From Clostridiales bacterium (GTDB taxonomy: Bacteria > Bacillota > Clostridia > Oscillospirales > CAG-272): a DNA stretch of 64,000 nt. The DNA is taken from NCBI GenBank assembly GCA_022791195.1, contig JAAVYP010000055.1, forward strand, positions 1 through 64,000, written 5' to 3'. Each line of letters starts with the position of its first letter. Position 1 is the first letter of the stretch. The notes beneath the pieces are model-generated. The model saw only the letters and a program-made list of their open reading frames with translations, was not told the origin of the DNA and searched no databases. A program made the translations under genes and the position numbers. Positions 1-9,706 of this stretch are shown one piece after another.

Positions 1-2
1 AA

Positions 3-233
3 TTTCATAATGAAGATTTTGTGTTACAGGATAGCATTGCCGGATATTACGTTGCAACAACAATACAATATCCGATTAAAAAATATATGCTGACTGATTT
101 GTTCAGTGAGTTATTGAAGCGAAACGTAGAAATACGAATTACAGATAATTTATGGAATATAGCAGATGATGTAAAAACTTCGACATTAAATTGGTCTTTA
201 TGCCGGATGTTAAACGCTCAGCCGCGTCCTTGA
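3..233 (+). pseudogene. C-terminal fragment of a protein resembling the DUF6886 C-terminus (open to the window edge)
   Basis: Frame is open upstream of the GTG at 21; tail ...RITDNLWNIADDVKTSTLNWSLCRMLNAQPRP resembles the DUF6886 C-terminal pattern from memory. Confidence 0.3.
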
Positions 234-414
234 TACTTCACGGTATACACGAAGACACCATTAAGATCTGAACCCATTATTCTATTTGCTAACATCCGGT
301 TAACCTGCTTATTTAAAAAACATTCTTGCTATCCATTACTCAAGAGCCTTGTATTACTCGAGTTCAAAATCATCTGTTAAAACCGCAACAACATCTTTTT
401 CGTAGCCTTTTTAC

Positions 415-456
415 ACACCTGCGGTTCGCGATTAGCTCACCGCAGGTTTTTTCTAT
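415..456 (+). terminator. Rho-independent terminator
   Basis: ACCTGCGG...CCGCAGGT stem followed by TTTTTTC. Confidence 0.65.
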
Positions 457-633
457 CTTTTTTTATAGAGTACATTCCCCTTGAAAATGCTGATAATTCC
501 AGCAAATTCAAGGGGTTTCGTATTTCTTGTGTTTTGCTTCTATAGGCTAAAATCGGCTTATATATGGCACTTTCCGTAGTCAAAATTTTTTAAATAACGT
601 GCTTTCGTTTTCTGCCGTTGTTGATGATTTGCC

Positions 634-667
634 CCTGTTGTTTCTTAAAAGAAACAACAGGTATAAT
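634..667 (+). promoter_or_regulatory. Perfect palindrome abutting a TATAAT box
   Basis: CCTGTTGTTTCTT-AA-AAGAAACAACAGG followed directly by TATAAT. Confidence 0.4.
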
Positions 668-870
668 CTATCATACACAATTTCGATTGTATAAATTACA
701 TATATTTATTTATAAACTTTGTTTAATTTGTATGTCATTTCACCATACTTTTGTAACATATACCAATTTACAATATTTGTCACGAATGCTATTATATAGA
801 CAGCATATCGATATGTGAACGGCTCTGGCCATCCGTTCTTACATAAAATGATGTGAAAAGGAGCAGACAT

Positions 871-2291
871 ATGAAAAGACTCAAATATCTTCTCGTCGTC
901 TTTGGATGTACGCTTCTACTTCCCTTTGCTTTTTCTGTAACAGCCTCGGCGATTTCTTCTGCCCACTGGACATTGATGCAGCCGACTTTACGATGAATCA
1001 AGACATTATAGAGGGATCAAGCTCGAATTTCTATCCAGACGCTAATTTTACGAGAGGACAATTTGCCTATGCGTTAGCCAAAATTGGCGGCGGGCCGACC
1101 AGCGGTACGGCCGACACGGGATTCAGCGACGTGCCATCCAATCACAAGTACGCGGCTCCCATTAAGTGGTGAAAAGACCGCGGCATGATCTATGGCAATG
1201 GAGACGGAACCTTTAATCCCGGCGGTGCGGTCATTCGAGAGCACGCCTGTGCGTTTATTTACCGATACTGCAATAACCGCAGTGTTCCCTTAACCCCCTA
1301 CGAGCGAGACATGGTTACCTTTACCGATCAATCCTCAATTACGTCCAATATGCTGCCGGGCATTACCGCACTGTACCGTGCCAACATGATAAGCGGTGAC
1401 GGAAACGGCTATTGCAGACCGCAAAGCAACATCACCAAGGCAGAGGCCGCCACACTGCTTGCCAATTTGGATTGTCGAGAATATAATAATGACAGTACCA
1501 TTTGTGTGTATGTAAAGGACGAATCGGGCAAAGCGTGCGTCAGCAGCGCCGTATATATCGTGCCAAGCAGCAGTTCTTCGATTGCTTACACCCCTGTGCT
1601 CTCTAAAGGCACAGCGCCCCAAAAGGGAATTGCGCGGTATGAGGGACTCGACAAAAACCAAACCTATGGGGTCAATGTGCATACAAAAAGCACAATGGTC
1701 ACCATACAAGATTTGAAAAAACCTGCCCGCAAATATGTGTTTGCAGTTATTCCCTCCAGCAAATCCAAGGCAACGAATATACCCATTTCCGGTTATACCC
1801 GCGGCCATTGGGGCCATGTCGACGGCCAATGCACAGAAGGACGTTGGGCTTATAACGATGATTTTTGCCCTACCACCCAACGAAGGCTCAACCAAAACTT
1901 TGGCTGGCGGTATGGCATGAACGGACGGGAATTTCACCAGGGGTTGGATTTCAGCTGTACGCTCGCCGCTGTCAAAAGCATCGCCGGTGCCGAAGCAACG
2001 GTAACAAAAGTATACAGAAAGATAGATCCATCCTACGGTCGGTATGTACAAATGCGGGTAGGCACCACATACTTTACCTATCAGCATTTAGACAGCATTG
2101 AAAGCTGGGTCGAAGAAGGAGTCACGGTAGCAAAAGACCAGACCTTTGCCGTTTCGGGCAATACCGGTATCGGCACCGGTTACCATTTGCATGTAACCGT
2201 GGCAACCATTGATACATTAGCCCCCAACACTACCGCTGCGTCGGATACAAAGCGAAACAAATATATGGACCCGCGTATTTACATCGACTAA
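871..2291 (+). pseudogene. SLH-domain protein with C-terminal M23 peptidase domain, disrupted
   Basis: Signal peptide MKRLKYLLVVFGCTLLLPFAFSVTASA starts at 871 but shifts frame near 968; in-frame TGA at 1170-1172 between ...IKW and KDRGMIYGNGDGTFNPGG. C-terminus NFGWRYGMNGREFHQGLDF...GYHLHVTV is M23-like. Confidence 0.7.
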
Positions 2292-2309
2292 GAAAGGAAG
2301 CAACCAACT

Positions 2310-3128
2310 ATGAAAAAAATATGGATTCTTATCCTCGGTATCTGCCTGCTTCTTGGCACTTGCACGTCCTGTAAACAAGAGGGACAGCAAACCGAACCAT
2401 CCCCGACATCGGATAACTCTGAGCCGTCCGCCGTCACAGGCGGCGTACAGCACTGCGAAGTGCATGATGAACAATATCATGAATTTTTATCTGGGCTAAC
2501 CGATCCTTTAGATCCAGGAGAATTTGAAAAATGGTCGGATGCAGCCCTGGAAGCAAGTCAAGAGGTTGAAAGCGACTGCCCCTACTCTAAAAGAAATATG
2601 AAAACATTTATCGACTATTTTCAAATCCCACGGGAAACCTTTGAAGAATACTGCAACAGCCGGTGGAGCAGCTTACACAACATCGACCTTTTATACTCAG
2701 ATGATATGGAGACCATAGAGACCTATTATCGAGATGTAGAGAAAAGACAAATAACACGACTTAAACAAGAAAATTTAAGGTTTATAAAAACCCATATTAT
2801 AAACAATCATACCGATGAACAGCATATGGCGGACAAAAGCGAGGAAGAAAAAGCAGCAATTTTAAAAGAAGTTGAACCTCTTCCGGACGTGGTCAGCACG
2901 CTTCGCCTGATTCAGCTGTTCCAGGTGGAAAAAGCTGAACTGGACGACATCATTAAAGAAGCCTATGAATGGTTTTATGTTCCAGATCACAATTATCAAT
3001 ACGACTACCAGTTCGACCTTGCATACAACGAGGACGGCACACTAAAGGACTTCACCATCGACCCGGACAAAACCGTCGTGGAATTAGATGCACAGTTTGC
3101 GGGGGTTGACAACTTCTTTACTGATTGA
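2310..3128 (+). CDS. Putative lipoprotein of unknown function
   Basis: 272-aa ORF with lipobox-like N-terminus MKKIWILILGICLLLGTCTSC. Confidence 0.7.
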   Translation: MKKIWILILGICLLLGTCTSCKQEGQQTEPSPTSDNSEPSAVTGGVQHCEVHDEQYHEFLSGLTDPLDPGEFEKWSDAALEASQEVESDCPYSKRNMKTFIDYFQIPRETFEEYCNSRWSSLHNIDLLYSDDMETIETYYRDVEKRQITRLKQENLRFIKTHIINNHTDEQHMADKSEEEKAAILKEVEPLPDVVSTLRLIQLFQVEKAELDDIIKEAYEWFYVPDHNYQYDYQFDLAYNEDGTLKDFTIDPDKTVVELDAQFAGVDNFFTD

Positions 3129-3251
3129 TATTTCTGTGTACGATGAAACAATAAAAGCCTGCGGCCAATTGGCCACAGGCTTTTTCATGTGATGACAGGG
3201 GTTTATTCCCCAAAACATCCGGCTCGGTCGAGAATGACCAGCAGGCGCAGC
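2564..3251 (+). repeat. Left copy of a direct repeat (lipoprotein segment, terminator, amidase 3' tail)
   Basis: Near-identical blocks to 11096-11420, apart from an internal segment missing on the right. Confidence 0.85.
3152..3186. terminator. Intrinsic terminator, probably bidirectional
   Basis: AAAAGCCTGCGGCCAATTGGCCACAGGCTTTTT. Confidence 0.8.
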
Positions 3252-3461
3252 ATGGGCGATGATCCCCGACCTGTTGAGGACAACACAAGAGGAACAATTA
3301 AGGTTGTGGATGATATCGGCACTCTGCATTGTGTATTTGATAATGGCAGATCATTCGGCGTTGTCCCCGGCGAGGACTCTTTCCGCAAATTGACAGAGGA
3401 AGAACTGGCAGAAGAAAACGAAGATATGGATGAGAATAACGCTCTCGTCATGGATATGTAG
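3249..3461 (+). CDS. DUF4314-like protein typical of clostridial conjugative elements (5' end possibly truncated)
   Basis: MGDDPRPVEDNTRGTIKVVDDIGTLHCVFDNGRSFGVVPGEDSFRKLTEEE motif; upstream sequence is the amidase tail. Confidence 0.6.
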   Translation, partial: SMGDDPRPVEDNTRGTIKVVDDIGTLHCVFDNGRSFGVVPGEDSFRKLTEEELAEENEDMDENNALVMDM

Positions 3462-3604
3462 GAGGTACAGTGTTTGGAAATATCTTTTGAAATATCGGAA
3501 ACGCTGTGGGAACATCTTATGATACAGGCAACTGAAAGGGGTCTATCGGTGGAAGACATCATAAGTTAAGGCAATTCAAAAATATATAGAGCGAGGCGAT
3601 AATA

Positions 3605-3802
3605 ATGCCGACTGAAGAAAAGAGAGGCATTACGGTTAAGGTGGATGCGTAATTGCACGCAGAAGTCAGAGCATATATCGAGAGTCACAGCATGACGACG
3701 TCGGAATTCGTATCGCTTACCTTGACAGATGAGCTACATTCTAAATTTAACAAGAAAGAGGAAAAATACATCTGCCGCCAAAGGATAACCATACCCACTT
3801 AG
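3605..3802 (+). pseudogene. Small element-associated protein with in-frame TAA
   Basis: MPTEEKRGITVKVDA*LHAEVRAYIESHSMTTSEFVSLTLTDELHSKFNKKEEK; TAA at 3650-3652. Confidence 0.5.
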
Positions 3803-4607
3803 TGGCAGGTGCTACCTGTCATGGTGATAGGTCAAGTGAACTACCCACTTTAAGATTATTACAGCAGAAAATAACAACACGTATTGATAAAAGTGTGAAA
3901 CATAATATTAGTTCAAACTACAGTAATTTTTAATGGAATAGCATTTGCCATTATCGCATCCATCTTTTGGGATTCACACCAAAAAACAATCAGATAACTT
4001 TTTCTCTTTCATTAGAATGATTTTTATATGTCATTTTCACGGAGAAATTTGTTCTATGCTATGGTTGACAATCTGCAAAAAGCATTATTCCGTCATTATA
4101 TGTCAGCTTGTCTTGAAATATAGAAAATATGCTTCAAATCAAGGTGAATTAGATGTGTATTTAATGTTATTGACACACTCTATGCGCCTAAGTCATAGAA
4201 AAACGTCAATTGCTATTACAATTTTTTCAATGAAGACGATCACTTTCTCGTCAACAATTAAGTTATTTTGGCAATGTCTAAGTTTATATAAACAATAAGA
4301 TTGAGGTGTAAAAAATAATTATAAATTGTCGAATTTCACAGAAAAATGCAATATTGATAGAAATGGTCTTGTAAAATATATATTATGCAATAATATCGAA
4401 ACATTATCTTGACAAATATTTGAATTAATGGTATCATCGAATTGTGAAATGTATCCAAAATTATTTCCAAAGTGCAAATGGGTTAATGCATATTGCCTAC
4501 CCGAAACCCTATTTAACGCATAAGCACGGTTAATATACTGTGTTTATACGTTTTTGTATGTTTAACCAATAAGTTTGCACGAAGTATTACTATATCCGAG
4601 AGTTGAG

Positions 4608-5105
4608 ATGAACACTATTGAATGCATAGAAACAAGAAGAAGTATACGCAAGTATACTACATCTCCAATAGAATATGATGTATTGATTGACATATTAAAA
4701 GCGGCCGTATGCACCCCATCCGGCAAAAACGGTCAACCGTGGAAATTTAAAATTATTACAGAAAAGGATGTGCTCTTAAACATTTCCGATCTGTCAATCT
4801 ATGGTTCTTGGATGAAAACAGCTGCGGCAATGATAGTGGTGTTTTTGGATAAAAGCAAATCGTATAACCACTTAAAAGATATTCAGTCGTGCAACGCAGT
4901 CACGCAAACTATATTGTTAGCAGCACACGATTTCGGCATCGGAAATTGTTGGATCGGAGAGATATTAAGTGCATCCGAACAAGCGAAAAACGCTATTCGA
5001 TGTAATAATAGCAGCTTGAAATTAATGGGTGTTATTACGCCGGGATATGCTGAAGAACAAAATGCTAAACTGACAAAAAAGACATTAGATGATTTTATTC
5101 TATAA
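4608..5105 (+). CDS. Nitroreductase family protein
   Basis: METRRSIRKY-like start (MNTIECIETRRSIRKYTTSPIE) and AAHDFGIGNCWIGE typical of the family. Confidence 0.85.
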   Translation: MNTIECIETRRSIRKYTTSPIEYDVLIDILKAAVCTPSGKNGQPWKFKIITEKDVLLNISDLSIYGSWMKTAAAMIVVFLDKSKSYNHLKDIQSCNAVTQTILLAAHDFGIGNCWIGEILSASEQAKNAIRCNNSSLKLMGVITPGYAEEQNAKLTKKTLDDFIL

Positions 5106-5116
5106 AAGGTATTGCT

Positions 5117-5281
5117 ATGGGTAGAGTTGCGTTAATTGGAGAAAATTCTATTGAATATATTGAGAAGTTAATTCATATTTTGAATTCCGGCGATTGCGCT
5201 GTACTTCTCGATTGGCGCATTCCCCCTCAAACAGCCATTGAAATGATGCGTGAATATATCGTAATTCAAAACGCAGAATAA
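5117..5281 (+). pseudogene. N-terminal fragment of an AMP-binding (adenylate-forming) enzyme
   Basis: MGRVALIGENSIEYIEKLIHILNSGDCAVLLDWRIPPQTAIEMM resembles the ligase N-terminus; truncated after 54 aa. Confidence 0.45.
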
Positions 5282-5455
5282 CATATGAAGATTTTAAACA
5301 AAAAGCAGATACTCTGCAAGAAATGTTTAAAATCCCCATGTTTATGTTAGGAGATCAACAACATATGAGTGAATTGTGTCAGGAGGTAATTAATTTTTTT
5401 AATCCCTATTGAAGATATAAACGATATTAGAATAATATATAACGAGGTAATTTTT

Positions 5456-5854
5456 ATGAAAGAAAAAATTAAAGTAATGTTTGTATGCTCCAAAAAACAG
5501 AAACAAAAAACAATAACAAGAACATTGGATGAACTTATAGAAATTGAAGCTCCTGATGTATATAATTTTATCAATGTGTACAGTCGAGAAAATGTTATAG
5601 AGCAAGTCAATAAACATAGACCTAAAATAATATTTCTTAGTCAAAATAAATCGATAAACACTTTAGAATTGGTAAAAAAAATAAAGTCGATGCATCCTTC
5701 GATCGTTGTATTTGTAATTCTATCGGATATGCTTGACGATGAACAGAAAACAATTGATGAATATATGGCGGCCGGAGCATACAAATGCTATTTTTCTGCT
5801 CTTGTTCTTGATACACTTGTCCATGATATGTATGTTGCTTTAAACTTAGAATAG
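5456..5854 (+). CDS. Stand-alone receiver-like (pseudo-receiver) protein
   Basis: 132-aa alternating alpha/beta pattern like response-regulator receivers, but no output domain and IIFLSQNKS at the expected phospho-Asp strand. Confidence 0.5.
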   Translation: MKEKIKVMFVCSKKQKQKTITRTLDELIEIEAPDVYNFINVYSRENVIEQVNKHRPKIIFLSQNKSINTLELVKKIKSMHPSIVVFVILSDMLDDEQKTIDEYMAAGAYKCYFSALVLDTLVHDMYVALNLE

Positions 5855-5874
5855 TTAAATTGAGTTTATAAATA

Positions 5875-7665
5875 ATGAAAAATAAAAACCACATTCGATT
5901 AGACAATTTTTTCCTTTCATTTCAGGAAATATGGAAATTTGATAAGCGTCTTTTCTTCGTCTTGCTTGCCGATGTTATTATTAATGCTACATTGCCTTTT
6001 CCCAATATTATACTATCGGGATTGATTATAGACAGCATCGTCACCGGCAATGATTTTTTATTGGTTTTTTTCTATATCGCTTTGATGTTCGCAATAAGTT
6101 TTTTACTGAATGCAGTAAGCACTTACCTAAAAAAGTTTAGAGAATATCTTTTTATAAAATTTACCAATAAACTGAACAATGATATAAGCAATAAGTGTAT
6201 GAACATGGACTTCGAGCAGTTTAACGATTCCTCTTTTCAAGATCGTATCCTATTAATCAATCAAATATCCCAGGGAAATAATTTTTTTACAAACATCACT
6301 ACTGTATTTGGAACAATTTCGCAAATCATCACATTAGTCGGAATAATACTAATAATGACCATATTAAACATATGGTTACTATGTATTGCGTTAGCTGTGA
6401 TTGCTTTACAAGCCGTCCTACATGTTATAAATCTTAGATATAACAAACAATTTCAGATTGACACTATAAATGAACAACGAAAGCTCGGATATGTGTCACA
6501 ACTTGCAAAAGACATAAGTGCAAAAAAAGATACAGATATGTTTAATATGAGTGGTTTTATTTTAAAGAAAATAAAATCATTTCAGCAAAATATGTTAGTA
6601 TTTAACATACGTCGTATAAAAACGAATACATTTATTGAAATGGCAACCTATTTACTTAGCATCGGTTTTCAAATGTCAGCTTATATTTTAATCGGAATGA
6701 ATGCTTTTACTGGAAAAATATCCATTGGTGATTTTACTATGGGTATCGCTTCACTGATTAATTTCATGTCCTCCTCCTCTTTTGTGGCGATGAATGTGCT
6801 AAACCTTAATAACAGCTTATTCTACATAAAAAAATACAAATCGTTCCTTAATCTTAAAAGCAAATTCGATGAGAAATCAAATATCACTATTAACGATATA
6901 GACTTGGATAATATAGAAATAGAATTTCGGAATGTATCGTTCCGTTACCCAAACAGTAATTCTTTTGTATTAAAAAATATTAACTTAAAAATAAATAATA
7001 AAGAAAAATTTGCAATCGTGGGTTATAACGGAGCAGGTAAGACATCTTTCACGCTTTTGTTGACACGTATGTACGACCCAACTGAAGGATCAATTCATTT
7101 AAATGGTATAGATATCCGAGAAATAAACTACAGAGATTATCTGAAAATTTTTTCTACAGTTTACCAAGACTTCTTTCTTTTTTCCTTCTCTTTCTTGGAA
7201 AATATAGCTAAAACAGAAACGATGACCCAGGAAGAATTGGATATAATCATGGAATTATTTAATAATAATGGCATGGGTGAAAGACTTCAAAAAATGTACA
7301 AAGGACTGAATACGCCTATCACCAAGACATTATTTGCGTCAGGCGTAGATTTGTCTGGCGGTGAACGCCAGAAAGTCGCTATTATACGTGCTCTATACAA
7401 GAATTCCCCAGTACTTATATTAGACGAACCCACTGCTGCATTAGATCCAGTTTCCGAACACGAAATATACCGTAAATTCGAAGAATTGTCGGAAGGAAAG
7501 CTTACTGTATATATCTCACATAGAATATATAGCACACGCTTTTGCGATAAAATTGCAGTTTTTGATAAGGGCGAAATCAAAGAATACGGCACCTTTGAAC
7601 AATTGATGAATATGAAAGGATTGTATTATGATTTTTATCAGAAACAAGCTGAATATTTCAAATAA
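5875..7665 (+). CDS. ABC transporter, fused permease/ATP-binding (exporter type)
   Basis: Walker A GYNGAGKTS, signature LSGGERQKVAI, Walker B VLILDEPTAALDP, N-terminal TM region. Confidence 0.9.
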   Translation: MKNKNHIRLDNFFLSFQEIWKFDKRLFFVLLADVIINATLPFPNIILSGLIIDSIVTGNDFLLVFFYIALMFAISFLLNAVSTYLKKFREYLFIKFTNKLNNDISNKCMNMDFEQFNDSSFQDRILLINQISQGNNFFTNITTVFGTISQIITLVGIILIMTILNIWLLCIALAVIALQAVLHVINLRYNKQFQIDTINEQRKLGYVSQLAKDISAKKDTDMFNMSGFILKKIKSFQQNMLVFNIRRIKTNTFIEMATYLLSIGFQMSAYILIGMNAFTGKISIGDFTMGIASLINFMSSSSFVAMNVLNLNNSLFYIKKYKSFLNLKSKFDEKSNITINDIDLDNIEIEFRNVSFRYPNSNSFVLKNINLKINNKEKFAIVGYNGAGKTSFTLLLTRMYDPTEGSIHLNGIDIREINYRDYLKIFSTVYQDFFLFSFSFLENIAKTETMTQEELDIIMELFNNNGMGERLQKMYKGLNTPITKTLFASGVDLSGGERQKVAIIRALYKNSPVLILDEPTAALDPVSEHEIYRKFEELSEGKLTVYISHRIYSTRFCDKIAVFDKGEIKEYGTFEQLMNMKGLYYDFYQKQAEYFK

Positions 7666-7994
7666 AATTTATATTTTATGATTTACTGTATTTGGCGGAT
7701 AAACAATTACAAGCTTTCGTAGTATGTTTAGCCGAAAGCAGATTATGAATGTCCTTAAATATATGAAAATGATTTACGAAAATATGCAGCACGGTTAATT
7801 GGCAATCATAGCACTCTATTTCGGGAATATTTACAACAGGTCTCATATGTCACCATAAAATAAGTCGTCGCATGTTTGATTTCATTAGTGATTTAACTAT
7901 AGGTATAGATAGGCATTTAATTTGTCGTTTGATTCTCGGAGAAAAAAACGTCAGGAAGAGAACAGCAGTAAACATTAAAGGAAGTAAGACTAAA

Positions 7995-8500
7995 ATGAAA
8001 AGAATACTACCGATTGAAAAAATAGACTTGCCAATATAACCGAATGTTGGACATTTGAAAAACTGTCAATCATACAAGCTTCACCATTTTCGGAAGATTG
8101 GTTGGCATCTCATTTGAATATAATCATGCATTCCGATTATTCCGTGAGTTTTGGTGATTCATATTATAAATATTCTCCATCCTATTTTGATGATATCTTG
8201 CGTGCAAAAATCATAAATTACTTTCAAGATCAAAATGTATTAGATGTTATTATCAGTAATATTGATCAGGAACGATATGTTAAGTATTTCAGATGGCTGA
8301 TATACGGTTATGATAGCGACACAAATATGTTCTTTGCATCGCTTGAAAAAAGCGCGGTTGGTTTGAACAATATCAGTTTCAATGAGGTAGTAAAGCGATT
8401 TAACACATTTTTAAAGGAGTTTGGAAAGGAAGACTTGCCCTTTGTTTATCAGAGGACGAGTTTGGCTGTTTATTTTATTTCCCTATTTTCAAATCAGTAG
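7995..8500 (+). pseudogene. Hypothetical protein (possible BtrH/papain-like-fold family), frameshifted
   Basis: RBS and MKRILPIEKIDLPI* in one frame continue as NITECWTFEKLSIIQASPFSEDWLASHL... in the next; single-base shift near 8031-8036. Confidence 0.45.
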
Positions 8501-8587
8501 CGCGTATGTACTATATAGGCTGCCGCGATCTTCCGTATCAATTATTTTAAATTATAATTTAAAATAATTGAATGGAGGTAACTATAA

Positions 8588-9179
8588 ATGGATAAAAAAC
8601 ATCCGAAAGATATTGATTCGCGTCCCAAACGGCGCAAAGATAAAGATAACCCGTATGAACTATTTACGATCGGGGTTCATACAGACCACCCACAATATTT
8701 TGTATCATTCCGTGACGGGAATGGCAAGAAGATATGTAAGGCAATCGAAAAGAGTCTTTTCGATTGCCTTAATTTTTTTTGAGCTGGAAGATCTGTCGTA
8801 TCTGAATAAAATGAACAGACATATTGAACAATCGCAGTTAAGCGAACAAACACTCAATTCCCGAGCGATAAATGCACCTATCAGTGTAGAAGAAACCGCG
8901 TTGCGAGATTTCCAATACAATATAATACATCGAGCAATTGCCGAACTGTCTGACACGCAGCGAAAGAGAATCCCGCTATACTATTTTGAAGATCTTACAT
9001 ACGAACAAATCGCCAAAATAGAGAGCTATTCTGTTCACTCTATTTTTGTATCAATAGAACGAGCAAAAGAAAAAACAAAAAATTTCTATCTTAGGTGTAA
9101 AAAATCGTATATAAGTGAGGAAACAGGTGAAGGGATTGTATTCGTCGGCGGTCTCGAAGTAACCGAACCACTCAACTAA
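8588..9179 (+). pseudogene. Conjugative-element-type sigma factor-like protein (sigma70 region 4 / HTH), frameshifted at a T8 tract
   Basis: MDKKHPKDID...NPYELFTIGVHTDHPQYFVSF...DCLNFF then ELEDLSYLNKMNRH...LSDTQRKRIPLYYFEDLTYEQIAKIE in another frame. Confidence 0.65.
8737..8780 (+). terminator. Perfect intragenic terminator-like hairpin plus T8
   Basis: AAGGCAATCGAAAAG-AGT-CTTTTCGATTGCCTT then AATTTTTTTT. Confidence 0.7.
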
Positions 9180-9706
9180 AAAAGCGGCTAACTACAGCTC
9201 ACACCGAAATTGAAAACACAAGAGATTTTCGGCGAAGTTCAAGTCTACACACCGAAAACGAAAAAGCATCTTTTTCGTCCCAAATAGACACGTCGGAATG
9301 GGTTATGCTCGTTCCGATTTTTTATGAAATAAAAAATCGGTCACCCACTCCATTCTCCTCCTTCTTTTCCGCAAAAAGTCACGCTGTTCACTTGCTATCA
9401 ACTTTTTGCAAGTTACAAGGGTTTAGATTCAACCTCCAAAACATCTCTTTGATATCCTCGAACAAGCAAGAAAGTCTTATCAAATGGGCATTTTCAGCCT
9501 TTTTACATTTTGATAAAATAAATGTAAGCCGCCACGAGAGTATTTCGTGGCAGCTTTTCTGATTTTGCTTACCATTTTTATACATTTGCGTAAGACTGTG
9601 TTTCGATATTTTTGCCGGTTTCAGAGAAACAGAGCATGATGTTGCTATTGTATAGTTCTTATAAACCTTGCATAACTCAATTTAATGCAAACAGGGACAC
9701 TTGCTA

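Noticed and set aside
1170-1172. TGA in the SLH gene as a recoded (Sec or Trp/Gly) codon
   Set aside because: A second lesion (frameshift near 968) is in the same gene, and other genes use normal stops; decay is simpler.
1335-2087. 250-aa antisense ORF opposite the M23 peptidase gene
   Set aside because: Mirrors the codon structure of a clearly coding + strand; no RBS or recognizable domain.
3945-4298. 117-aa ORF in the AT-rich region
   Set aside because: Low-complexity composition, no RBS, no recognizable motif; probably a relic or chance ORF.
9314-9340. CCGATTTTTTAT-GAA-ATAAAAAATCGG hairpin as an origin of transfer
   Set aside because: No relaxase nearby and no nick-site consensus; an AT-rich palindrome in decayed DNA is not enough.
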